Below, in pieces: positions 1 through 10,157 of a DNA stretch of 64,000 bases; position 1 is the first letter of the stretch, and each line of letters begins with the position of its first letter. Made by a program: the position numbers and the translations under genes. The DNA comes from Wolfiporia cocos (lineage: Eukaryota > Basidiomycota > Agaricomycetes > Polyporales > Phaeolaceae): assembly GCA_029448655.1 (NCBI GenBank), contig JACCLO010000007.1:2914001-2978000 (forward strand), given 5' to 3'. A model generated the notes under the pieces. It was not told the DNA's origin. It was given only the letters and a program-made list of their open reading frames with translations, and did no database searches.

Positions 1-250
1 GGCACGGCGCGGAGCGTTCGTTTCAACCAAGACGAGAGCAAGCCGGGACGAGATGGTGAGGGTAGATGGAAGGGGTGGAGGAGGAAGGGGAGAACGGGTA
101 GGAGAGCAGGGCGCGAGACGCAATGGGGCCGAGACTTCTAGATGCACGGGACATTTTGTGGGAGATGAAGCACGAGAAACGGGGCGGAGCACGCAGGCAG
201 AGGCGGCGGACATAGGGTGTGCGACGGGGGCAGCGTCGCCAGCGGTGTTT

Positions 251-3200
251 TTACAAGGAGAAGATCCCTCCGGCTCTACGACGCGACTGGACGGGATGGA
301 CGATGACGAGCGAGATGCCGAGGCCGACGGTGAGCCCGATCGAGACCGAGACGAGCTGCAGGGCGGTGTCGAACCCGGAGAGGTACGAGTCGTTCGCGGA
401 CGTGCCGCTCGTCTCGTCCGACACGAACGAGAACAGGCCGCCGTTCGCCAGACCCGATGGCAGCTGGAACAGAATGCCAGTGATCTACACGCGCGCGTCA
501 GCGACAGTCGCGACAGCCAAGAGACGGAGCACTGACCATGACGACGAACGCGTTCCCTCTGAAGAAGCGGCCGTACACGTTGGAGACAAAGCCGACGGCA
601 AGCCCACCGACCGCAGCAGAGATGTCGCTCTGGTTCGGGAACTTTGTGCCGGTAAAGTGGTTGCACACCCAGCCGATGCACGAAACGGCCACCGCGAGGA
701 GCTGCACAGTCTGATCAGAACACGGCCCGTCAGCTTTCAACGGGTGAACGCTCACAGTCTCCTTCCGGTAGTACGGAGCCTGGTTGCGCAAGCTCAACGA
801 CAACGAGTACAGCGGCACCGTGAGGAACGCTGTGATACCCCCGAGGTCAGAATCGACTCCATCCGGCTAAGCGAGACACGTACCCCACCAGAGCGACGGC
901 GTCTGCTGGTACCACGGTCCATCGGGATGGTGGCTCGATTGGCACGTCAAGTCGTCCGCGCCAGCCAGCCGATGCTGCGTGATCTTCGAGTACGCCGTAG
1001 CGCCGATCGACAGCCCAAAGCCGAGGAAGAGCGAGTAGATGATCGAGAAGCACACGCGCACCGCGCCCGAGACGATGTTGCGCGACGCGAGCTCGAGGCT
1101 TCCGCACAGGATGATGAAGCCCTGCGACAAACATAAAGTGGTCAGTCACGGCCGGGCCAGCGAGCGCGGGGAGACGTACGGGCAGGATGAGCACGATCGA
1201 CGCGGCGCCGATCGCGGTGTAGCAGAACTTGTGCGAGTCTGCGAGCGCAGCGGCGATGAAGCTGAACAGGAGCGTGACCGTGATCCTGTCGGGGGCGGTC
1301 GTCAGCACGCGTCGGGAGCGGCGGAGCCCACGCGGGCAGGGACAGGGGCAGGGCAAAAAGCGCGGACACCTACTCGAAGATGTTCGAGTACAGCTCGTTG
1401 CGCGCCGCGAACACCTGGATGACGATCAGCAGGCAGCCGAGCGGGAACGAGATGAGCGAGTCGACGAAGGAGCCGTTGAACGACACGCTGCAGATCGACG
1501 CCGAGCAGAAGCCGCCGATGATGACCAGCTGCCAGAACTTGTACAGCTGCGGCTTGCGCATCAGGTCGTCGAGCGCGATGCTCGCGTCCTTGACCGAGAT
1601 GTCGTCGTGGATGACCTTCCAGTAGAGCGCGTACGCGTCCTGCAGCTTGCCAATGTCGAGCGCGGAGCCCTGGCGGATAAACTTGATGTTGGACGTGCTC
1701 GTCGTCGCATCGTCGAACGAGATGAGCATCACGTCCGGGAGGTACATGCACGAGAGCGGAATGTCGAGCACCTTGCCCGTCGCCTGTATCTGCGCCTGCA
1801 GCCGGTGCGTCGGCCCGCCAAACATCATCATCGCGCGCGCGAGCTTGAGGATGAACTCCTGCCGCTGCACGATCTCCGCCACATGGCGCGTAATCTGCGC
1901 CACGCACTCCGTCAGCACCGCACACAGCGCAGCAGCAGCACAAAAGCGCACGCACGTAGATCTCGGCCTTCTTGCGCTTCTTGAGCTCCTTCTTCCGCCG
2001 CTCGCGCTCCTCCGCCCGCTTGATGCGCTCCTTCTCGCGCTCGAGCCACTCGTCGTCGCTCGTCGCGGGCGTGCCGGGCGTGCTCGGCGTCCCCGCGCGG
2101 CTCCACCCGCGCTTCGGCAGGTCGCGCAGCACGCCCGTCCACTTGGTCCGCCCGCTCTTGGTGCTCTGCGGCGAGTCGTCCTCCTCCTCCGTGATGAAGT
2201 TCATCGGCAGCGACGACGTGCGCAGGTGCGACGGGTGCGCGGGCTCCGACGGCGAGTGCCCCGGCGAGTCAAAGTGCATGCTCCGCGGCTGCGTCAGCGC
2301 CGCCTCTGGCTCCTCGACGACCTCCTTCGTCTGCGGGAGGTTGCTCTCGAGCGAGTACCTGCACCGACTCGTCAGCGTCGCCCGCCGCCAGTCAGCATGC
2401 ACACTCACCGCGAGAGATGGTACCCGGGCCGCTTCACGCTCGGCGCGAGCGTCGAGTGCTGCGGGGCCGCCGCGCCCGCGATGTTGCCCGTGCTCGCGAT
2501 GAGCGGGCCAAACACGCCCGCGGCGTTCCGCGTCTGCGATGGGCGCGAGTCGCCCCACGGCTTCGGGATGCTGATCTTCGGGAGCGTGAGCGACACCGCG
2601 GACCCGTTCGCGGAGCCCGCCCAGCGCGGGCGCTCGCCCTCCGCCGCGGCCGCCGCGCGCTCCGCCTTGGCGCGCCTCCGCTCCTCCTTCTCTCGCGCGC
2701 GCCGCTCCGCCTTCTCGCGCTTGAGGTCGCGCTCCGATGGCGGGAGCAGAAAGTCCGTCGTCGCCGTCGACTCCGTCGTGACCGTGCGCGTCGCGGGGAA
2801 GTACGAGCCGCCGCCGCCGTCGAAGCTGCTCCGCGTGCTCGTCGGGGCGAGCGTATGGCTCGACGCGTCCGCCGCGTCGTACAGCTGCAGCAGCGCGCTC
2901 AGCACGCCGCCCCCGCGCGGCTGCACGGGCGCGTACGCGCGCTCCGCGCCGCGCTCCACGTCCGTGTCCTCCCCGCTGACGGCCGTGCCCGCCTCCGCCT
3001 CGCTGCTCGACGCGCTGATGATCGGCAGGCGCCACCGCCGCCGTGCCTTCTTCGTCTCGCTCGCCTCCGCGCCCGCGCCCGCGCCGGACTTGCGCTTCGC
3101 GACGCCGCCGGGCGCCGCCGACTGCCGGCGGCTCGCGCGCCCGCTCGCGTCGTGCTCCTCCGAGTGGCGGCCCCACCCGGGGACGTGCACGTGCCCGCGC

Positions 3201-4189
3201 ACGCCGACGTGGCCCCACAGCCCGCGGCGGTGCGCGCCGACGACCTTCTGCGCCTGCTGCACGCTGTGGCGCTCCGTCCCCGCGCCGGGCAGGCCCGCGG
3301 TCTCGGAGGGGTCGATGAACGCCTCGCCATATACCTCGTGCGATGGAGACGGAAGCTCCGACGGGGGCGAGGACGAACTCGTCGAGAGCGAGTCGTGCGT
3401 CACGGCGGGCGAGAGCTGGGCCATGGACGCGGGCGACTCGGAGCGGTGCCGCTCGAGCGCGTCCGTGAGGGCGTGCAGTGCTTCGGGCTGGAAGAGAAGT
3501 CAGCATCGGCATCGAGGCGGCGGGAATTTGAGATAGGAAGCAGTAGAAGGCTGCGCAGCCTCTGACGTGTATTGCAGGGCAGAAACAAGCTATAACCAAT
3601 CATCGATCAGACGCCGCGCGCGGGAACCCGCGTATACGCCCCGAAAGTGCGGCGACAATGAGATGTTGCGTAGCAATTTCCGCGCGCGTGTGTCCGCTCG
3701 CCCATTGCCCCACCTCCAACGGACCAGCAGCGCATGGTGCTCACTGCTGTGGCCTGACAGGGAGGCCCCGAAGCGCGTCGATGACATAACGCACACGGCT
3801 GGCATCGGCTCTGCAGCCTTGCGATCAGCGCGCGGCGCGACCCACGTGTGCCGCCACGACGGAGGCAGGCAAACTGCGGATGACGGGGATCGCCGCACAG
3901 CGCCTTCGTAAAACACAGGGTGGAGACGTGGGGGACTCACATTCAGGCCGTGCTCGTCGAGGGCGCGGGGTGCGTCGCGCTCGTCGTCCCACTGGACCTT
4001 GCGGGGAGTCTTGGTGCCGCCGGACCTGCGGGTGCCGCCCGGGGGGCGGTTGTCGGCCGGGTCGGTGGGGTTGCGGGAGGGACTGCCGGAGTCCATGACG
4101 AGGGTGGTGGTGGAACGGGTGCTCGTCGGGCTGGGTGTGGTGCTCGCGGCGAGCACGCTCTCTATGGATGGTTGTACACGGGGGGACAT
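251..4189 (-). CDS. PRM10/ThrE-family multi-pass membrane protein, 9 exons, 1025 aa (unit 1)
   Basis: Exons on the minus strand: 4189-3941, 3487-2409, 2358-1956, 1894-1374, 1285-1180, 1121-884, 829-756, 710-537, 484-251. All introns are GT-AG, all phases agree, and the total is 3078 nt ending in TAA. Residues 1-577 are hydrophilic, with a family-like stretch from KVQWDDERD through DEHGLN to PEALHALTDALERHR across intron 1, and two charged coiled-coil-like runs (about 334-369 and 546-577). Residues 578-697 form the soluble ThrE N-domain (RQEFILKLAR 588-597, FGGPTHRLQ 602-610, then FDDATT). Hydrophobic segments start near 700; PGFIILCGSLEL (786-797), RNQAPYYRKET and GNAFVVM are typical landmarks, and the protein ends GGIFSL. 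The family includes yeast pheromone-regulated Prm10 and bacterial threonine exporter ThrE. A role as a membrane transporter is inferred from family; substrate and membrane are unknown. Intron 1 is unusually long (453 nt). Confidence 0.93.
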
Positions 4190-4190
4190 G

Positions 4191-4249
4191 GCATGGGAAA
4201 GGGAGAGACAGAGAAAGGAAGGCGAGAGGAGAGGAATGGAGAGTGTAGG
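4191..4249 (-). promoter_or_regulatory. CT-rich leader immediately upstream of the PRM10-like ATG
   Basis: On the coding strand the roughly 60 bases before the ATG are almost pure pyrimidine (runs such as ctctcctctcgccttcc and tttctctgtctctccc). CT-rich leaders of this kind are common around fungal transcription starts. A ctataccc lies just upstream. It is identical in units 1-3 (20323-20381, 36454-36512) and essentially so in unit 4 (52587-52645). Confidence 0.5.
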
Positions 4250-4255
4250 GGTATA

Positions 4256-7247
4256 GGATTCAAGTGCGGGGCAAAGAACGGACGGCAGGCCTCACAGAAA
4301 GGCGGCGTGCGGATGCTTTGGACGCTCAGCGGACGTAGTCGAGGAGAAGCCGCTCGCGGGCGCAGCGGGCGAGGATCACATCGAGAGGAAGCTGAGTCGA
4401 CCGGGTTGTGAGGCGGGCGAGACACCAAGAGGCAGATGGTGCTGCGAGAAGAGAGCGCAGCAACCCCAGGCCTGCGTGCTCACCTAACCCTACCCTGTGG
4501 GTCGGGACGCCGTGCCGGGATTGACGCCCAGAGCGCGTGTTGTGAGCGCGCGTCTCTCGCCCGGCTTGCGCTCTCATTCGGCCCATCGTTGCGGACAGAG
4601 ATCTGGTGCGCGGACGGCTTGTGCGGCGAGATGCAGCAGGCCTCCAGCGATAAGTTCGTTCGTTAGGAGGGGACTGGGGGCATAGAGAGTGCGGTGGGCA
4701 GCACAGGCAGCGCGTTCACTTTCTATCGGCCGCGTTTCTAACGACTCGTATCCCCTCTCTCGGTGCACGGGCACATCTCGACGCATATCTACCGATCACC
4801 CGCGCAATCTACAGACGGCCCACTCAATCTCCCGATGCCCGCGCCCGCTCTCCCGTTCACGCCACCACCGCCGGCCGTCGCGTCTGCACCAGCAGCGCGC
4901 CCGTCTTACCTTTGCAGGCCATCCCGCCGTGTCTCTGCGCGAGAACCGCGCCAGTCTTTGCAACCGTCTGCGCCGCCCCCGGTCCCTTGTGCCTCCCCCG
5001 CGCTCTCTCGCCTCGCCTGCAGTGCCCGCACGGACGCCTCTCGCCCCTGCAGACCGCCTCCTCTCCCCTCGCCGCAGAATCAGCCGTCCTCCCTTGGACC
5101 GACCGCCCGTGCCCCCGCTTGATCACGCACGCCCCTCCACGCCGTCGGTGGTGCGCCGCCCCACCTGCAGGCCACCGCGGCGCGTGCGCGCACGGCGGGG
5201 ACGGACGAAGAGCATGGACGACGGGTGCGGACGAGGGCGTGGGCACGGCAACATGGTGAGTTCGTGACACTGCGAGACCCGTCAGCAGCGACGCCTCTCC
5301 ACGGAACGTGTCCTTGGGCGGCGGCGGCGGCATCTTCAGCGTCGTCGTCGTCCGTTGTCGCCCACGTCCGTTGTCGCCGAGGCAGGCGACCGCTATGCCG
5401 TGCGCCCGGCTCAACATTCAACGTGGCACTTGCTGCCATCTCCCGATGGCGACCGGCCCCCCAACGGCACACCCATCCGTCCGCCCCTCTTAACGATGCT
5501 GGAAGGGTCAGCAAAGTCCATCACGGTGAGCGCACCCGCCACGTACCATCGCGCTCATGAGCACCGTTACAAGCAGCGACGGCGGCATCTTCAGCCCTGT
5601 CGTCGTCGTCAGGCGAGGCTGGTGCGCGCGCCCGTCTTGTGTGTGGCGAGCATGCTTGACAAACCGATAGCTGTAAGTGCGTAGGCAGCGCACGAGCGCA
5701 GCACAAAGGGCATGTCGCGAGTGCAGAGCACAAGTGCAGACGTCGCGAGACCGCCCAGCAGCAGTCGCGCAGAGGGTGGAGTGGCGGCGGCGGCGGCGGT
5801 CTGGGTGCGGGTGCGTGCTGTTATCCTGACATCGGTGACGTGCAGCGCGCAGAGCGTGCGATGCCGGCGGCGGGCACACCGGCGACGTGCTGACGTCCTC
5901 AGCCCCCACTCATCGGACGCGGTGCTGGCTCACGTACGCAAGACGGTCAGGACGCATCGCACGACGACGCGCTTCAGAGCGGATGCCGACCGGCCGCTGC
6001 GCGTCCACCGTGGGCGCGGGCCGAGAAAGCACTCGAGGCCGCACAGCAACACCGCTCGCCCCTCGCTCGCCCGAGCCGAGTCGCCGCACTGAGGAGCACG
6101 CCCACGCCGCTCAGTTCTCCACGGACGACATGGCAACAGCTGCGCCCGCGAGCCCAGCTCGTGGCATCCGTCGGCGGCGAGCACAAGCCTGACGTGGGCC
6201 CAGAGGAGGGCCCGTTCCTGCACGGGCCCAGGCAGCAGCTGCGCGCCGGTCGAGCGGCATGCACCGCGAGGGGCGAGACGTCGCTCCAGACGCACCGTCC
6301 CTCGCCGCGCACTCCTCTCGCACAGGACGTCGCGTGAGCTCGATCCGGTACGACGCTCACAGGAACTCACCTGGGTAGAAGACGCCCGGCCCGCCGGGGA
6401 GATGCAGACGCGTGGCGTGCAGGCATGCCGACAGCGCTGGCTCGCTGGCTGACCTCGACGCTTCGGACCCGTTCAGCAGCGGCCAAGTGGAGACGCGCGA
6501 GCCCACCTAGAAGAGGAGTCGTCCGCCGCGCCCTCGACCTCGGCACTCCTCCGATGCAGCGCCCGCTGCACTGGCCGAGCGTGGCCATAAATGACCGCAC
6601 GATCGGCAGGGTACGTGCGCCGTCGAGGAAGCCTGGAGCAGTGGGCGAGGTGAGCACACGAGGGATTGGCGACGAGAAGGGGGCGACAGACCAGCATGGG
6701 TGTCCGTCGTGCGCACGCAGGATGGCAAGGAGACCGGTGGGCACCTATGGCTTGGCGAGGGAAAGGCGCGACGCGCAAAAGCCATCCATCGCGCACGGTC
6801 TGCCTGTGAGGTGACGAGGCTAGCAGAGGACCGGCGTGCGCGGACTCTGGTCGCGGCCAGAGCCCGCGGCGGGTGGTGGCGGGCGTCGGTGGGTCCGGCC
6901 TGGTTGTGTCGAGTGCACGGGTCGCCACCGCCGGGCCTCGTCACGAGCGATGCAAAGGACGGATCGCAGCGAGGACCGAACGGGACGAGGTGAGTGACGA
7001 TCGAGGAGCGCTGATTGGGGACGGGACAGACGCGAAGGGGGCACGGTGAAAGATCTGGAGCGGATGGGGTCAGCAGGCATGTCTACGCACGGTTCCGCGG
7101 ACGATGCAGAGCTCGAATCGTTCGCGCAAGAGCATCATCCTCGATGCGTCCCGGCATGCAAAGGTCAGCGCGCAAAGCCGTTCTGAGGGCCAGGATGAGC
7201 ATGTCGTCGTCCGGTAAGAGAGCAGGATACCCGCCGGATTCAACTCG
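4256..7247. other. Gene-poor, GC-rich stretch upstream of the PRM10-like gene
   Basis: Many open frames exist on both strands because stops are rare in this composition, but none shows a domain. Between type A and type B the frames over about 6060-7250 change amino acids freely and suffer indels (for example 10 bases lost near 6975), so this part is probably non-coding. A short imperfect internal repeat is visible: ggcggcatcttcagc followed by gtcgtcgtc occurs near 5326-5352 and near 5581-5612. A cctaaccctaccc run at 4483 is too short to be telomeric. Equivalents: 20388-23379, 36519-39505, 52652-55647. Confidence 0.6.
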
Positions 7248-7874
7248 TTACCCGTGCCCGGCGCACGGGCGTGCACTGGGGACACGATCCCAACCTGTCG
7301 AGACACGCGACGGGGTCGGAATACGGCAGCGGCCTTTAGGTTTGTTTGGGGCGAGGCAAGACCCTTCTTCACAAGCCAGAGGCCGTCGCGGACCTGACCG
7401 AACCGCGCCGAGCGGCGACGAGCAGCGCTGCGCATGGAACCGGCCGTAAGTACGACTGTCAGTCCATGCCACTTTCTTGCCATCGCACCGCTCACCGTGG
7501 CGGTGCGATTGCAGGGTCGATGCTTGCGAGGGCACGATGTTGGCTCGAACGGACCAATGGCAGAAATTGGGATGGGGGCACAAACGGGGATCTGTCGAGA
7601 GTGACAAGCAGATATATGTTGGGAGGTGCGGCGAAGGTCACAAACCAAGTCCGACGCATCGGTTAGGCCAGCTGATACTTACGACGGTGAACGTTTCGAT
7701 CAGATCGTCCAACGAGAACACACCGCGCGCAACTCGCCGGGGAGACAGATGCCATCCCCATATTACGTCTTGCTCATGCGCTACAAGATCGGATGCGCGC
7801 TCGCAGCAGAGTGTCAGGATTCCGACCTCGGACAGCAAGCGACGAGTTGCCTTTTGATCGCCGCTCAAGATCAT
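7248..7874 (-). CDS. Weak candidate spliced gene, 3 exons (unit 1)
   Basis: Exon 1 (7874-7683) begins with ATG and has coding-like composition (LLSEVGILTLCCERASDL, then FSLDDLIETFTV). It ends at a near-consensus donor gtaagtat. A 91-nt intron ends in a pyrimidine-rich acceptor at 7592; exon 2 is 7591-7496; a 68-nt intron with a gactgac branch-like site leads to exon 3 (7427-7248, TAA). Phases agree and would give about 155 aa. I recognise no family. Against it, in unit 3 the first acceptor AG is mutated and exon 3 has a 13-base deletion, so at least one copy cannot make this protein. It lies 196 bases downstream of the GWP gene on the same strand and may instead be a remnant. Confidence 0.3.
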
Positions 7875-8070
7875 CCGTGAGAGCGGCCACGATATACGCT
7901 CGCCTACACGATGGGCTCGAACCTAGATCGGTCAGAGTCAGGTGCGATTGGTATGTTTCCTATCGCATTGCCGGGTATGTGCTTGCCTGCCCACCATCTC
8001 AAGCCTTGAGCTGGCAACTGATCGTAGTGTGGCGAGGCGTGCGACAGAAGATACATGTGGACGATCCGGG

Positions 8071-8824
8071 CTATCGGTCTACGTAGTCCTCCTCGTTAAC
8101 GGTAAGAGCACTCTTTACGGCAGAAAACCGCAACCTCTTTGACCTCGTTTCAGGGTCACGCTGGCGGCCTCGTGCCGACAGGTAATCCGAGCGCCGGCAT
8201 CTTGATCGCACGGTCGAATGGAATCCCGCCCGTTCCATCTTGTTGTATTCCGCGTCCGACAGACGACGAAATCGTGTGGCACCTCGTTCCCAGCGAATCC
8301 AGAGCATCTCAAGCTTCCATAGTGTGCAGCACCCCAAGCTGATGTTCTCGAAGGGCAGCAGCCCGTACGGCCACCCTTCGATTATGACCCTATGGTCCCT
8401 CACAATCCTCGTCCAATAGGTGCTCCACTTCATCCTCAAATTTTTGCAACCTGTTATCTCCCCTGCATTCGGCAAGCCGCGCGTGTCAGAACTCGGCACA
8501 CGATGGCTCCATTCAATCAGGCTCACCCAAGCTCTGATCGATTCGCAGGCGGACCTGGCTGCGTGTCCAGCTGGCCTTTTGCTTGTATGTAAGTTTCCGA
8601 TCTGTCGGCGAATATGGGTCTCGTGAGCGAGCTGTCGACTGGACCACTGACACTGACCTTTGTGGGACAACAGATATTCTGAACGTTGCATCTGCACGTG
8701 TGTACCGGGCATCGCTCTGAGCCTGAAAACTGCCCCGCCGGCTTTGACTCGAACATGAATATTTATCCCAGATGGTGCCGCTTGATGCTCACGACATCAG
8801 CCGTTCGAGACCGCTGGAATGCAT
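8071..8824 (-). CDS. Hypothetical protein with a 'VxxEGWP' domain, 4 exons, about 187 aa (unit 1)
   Basis: Proposed exons on the minus strand: 8824-8793, 8722-8658, 8601-8527, 8462-8071. All three introns (56-70 nt) are GT-AG and the joined length is 564 nt, a multiple of three, with an ATG start and TAG stop. The last exon holds the core: KWSTYWTRIV, then VIIEGWP, LPFENIS, WERGATRFRRLSDAEY, and a basic tail with RSKRLRF. This order (K-W..Y...V, then GWP, PF.N.S, a W..G block and L[ST].[AE]E) resembles a domain I know only from uncharacterised proteins of Agaricomycotina; function is unknown. Four differences between type A and type B in the last exon are all synonymous, strong evidence that it is translated. 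The ATG and the small first exon are less certain; a longer 5' end is possible. Confidence 0.68.
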
Positions 8825-9242
8825 TGTGCGTTATTCTGATATCGTTGGGCCACCATAGACGTTCGACGCATCTGTTCTGATCAATTCAGGCGAGCCAGAT
8901 GACGGCATTGCACCTGCTCACTTTCCTTGCAGTCGCCTATGGGATGGGTCATGGGTACAATCCCAATCTGTTCACGAAACGAAGATGTCGGTACAATCGG
9001 CAACCTCGTTCCCCATCAGACACCTCGCTTCACACGTAGGTGGCCCTCGCTTCTCGAATCGTGAACATCATCCATCGTGCATGTTGAGTACGTACAGGAA
9101 TAGTCAAATGACGGCAGATGCACGATGCGCAGCATGAGGACCGGGAGTGACGAGTCCCACCGTGTTGATCGCCCCATTCCCCTTGATCGTCTGGCGTCGG
9201 TGGACCTTTGACCTCAAACAAACCAGATAATGTCAGCTGACA

Positions 9243-9269
9243 GAGAAAGAAAAAAAGAAAGAAAAAAAG
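9243..9269 (+). repeat. A-rich tract (AAAGAAAAAAAG-type)
   Basis: Simple purine tract of A runs separated by single G. It is unchanged at 25375-25401, 41488-41514 and 57644-57670. It may be low-complexity spacer; no transposon tail or target-site duplication was seen around it. Confidence 0.7.
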
Positions 9270-9315
9270 TCATCAAGACGTAAAATCGCATACCTCCATA
9301 CGACGATTTCCCAAT

Positions 9316-9351
9316 CATGGAGCATACCGATCAACGGCGGTATGCTCCATG
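9316..9351. repeat. Perfect 14-bp inverted repeat with 8-nt loop (unit 1)
   Basis: The arm catggagcataccg (9316-9329) is followed by a loop (9330-9337) and cggtatgctccatg (9338-9351). It lies in gene-poor DNA about 0.5 kb upstream of the GWP gene, with an A-rich tract (9243-9269) between them. Confidence 0.85.
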
Positions 9352-10157
9352 GTTGCCAAGTCTCGCCTAGAGTCAGAGTCCCTCATGCAGCATACTGGCC
9401 TTGCCGAAACCTTAATAGGCGATCAAGGTGTCCTTTCCCATAGGCCATGAGCATGGTGAGCGATGTTCAGCTTCAATATTTGGACACTCTCTAATCCATT
9501 TTTTCAACATTTGAGCGTCGACGAGCTCGAGGGGCAACACAACATTGAGGCCTCCGAGCGATGCTGGCGTCAGTATGGACAGCGGGAGAATGGCTGTCGG
9601 CTATGTTGTCGCGTATGTGTCTTCTCCGTCGCGCCACGCTGTGCAATTGAATGCACATTCTTCGTTTTCGTCTGATTGGCGTGTTGGCCGCATGAGCCGC
9701 CAGGGCAGACTCGGTAAGCAAGAGCGATGCCAGAGCATGCACAGTGCGCAACCGTGTTTCAATGCCATGTATTAACGGCGTAATGTACATTCAGCACGAC
9801 GCGCAAGCGGCGGCGGCAGCGGCAACGCAGCGTACCGTTCCGCCATCCATGGCATCACGGGGTCCACAAGGACATGATCGCGAAGGGAGCTTGTGGGTGC
9901 CCATCAGACGATGGGCCAGCGGTCTGGATGAATCTGACTGACGATAAGGAAGGATCTTGTGACCGTGACCCATCTAGCGACCCTCCAGGTTGGTAGCGAG
10001 CGGCAGGCGAGCCGATGGACCCATCGATTTGGGGCACCGGCGGAGACGACAACGAAGCGGACGAGCCGAGGGAGGTGTGATCATGAGGTAACGGGACAGC
10101 GGGGAAGGCTGGGCACGCGCCACGAGGCTCGCGAACGTCTGGCGTCTAGGCCTAGAA

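Larger units (their letters stand above)
8825..10157. other. Gene-poor stretch between the GWP gene and the plus-strand candidate
   Basis: Holds the A-rich tract, the 14-bp hairpin and a GCG-rich run near 9808-9822. Extra 5' exons of the GWP gene could lie in 8825-9220: a possible 47-nt intron (gtgagc...atcag) lies just upstream of the proposed ATG, but I could not extend the frame convincingly. Open frames at 9460-9790 change amino acids between types A and B. Equivalents: 24957-26289, 41070-42402, 57226-58558. Confidence 0.55.

Noticed and set aside
1647..3536. 629-codon open frame on the plus strand opposite PRM10 exons 2-4
   Set aside because: It is the antisense shadow of the real exons, and its residues follow from the complementary codons.
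1302..3599. 765-codon open frame on the minus strand overlapping the PRM10-like gene
   Set aside because: It is a long open shadow made by GC-rich codon use; the spliced PRM10 frame explains the same DNA with family motifs and consistent introns, while this frame is Arg/Ala/Gly-rich with no domain.
4481..4500. Telomere-like cctaaccctaccc run
   Set aside because: It has only about two imperfect units, recurs inside every repeat unit, and is not at a sequence end.
6367..6814. Overlapping open frames of about 125-129 codons on both strands
   Set aside because: Type A versus type B gives many amino-acid changes in either frame, so neither shows constraint.
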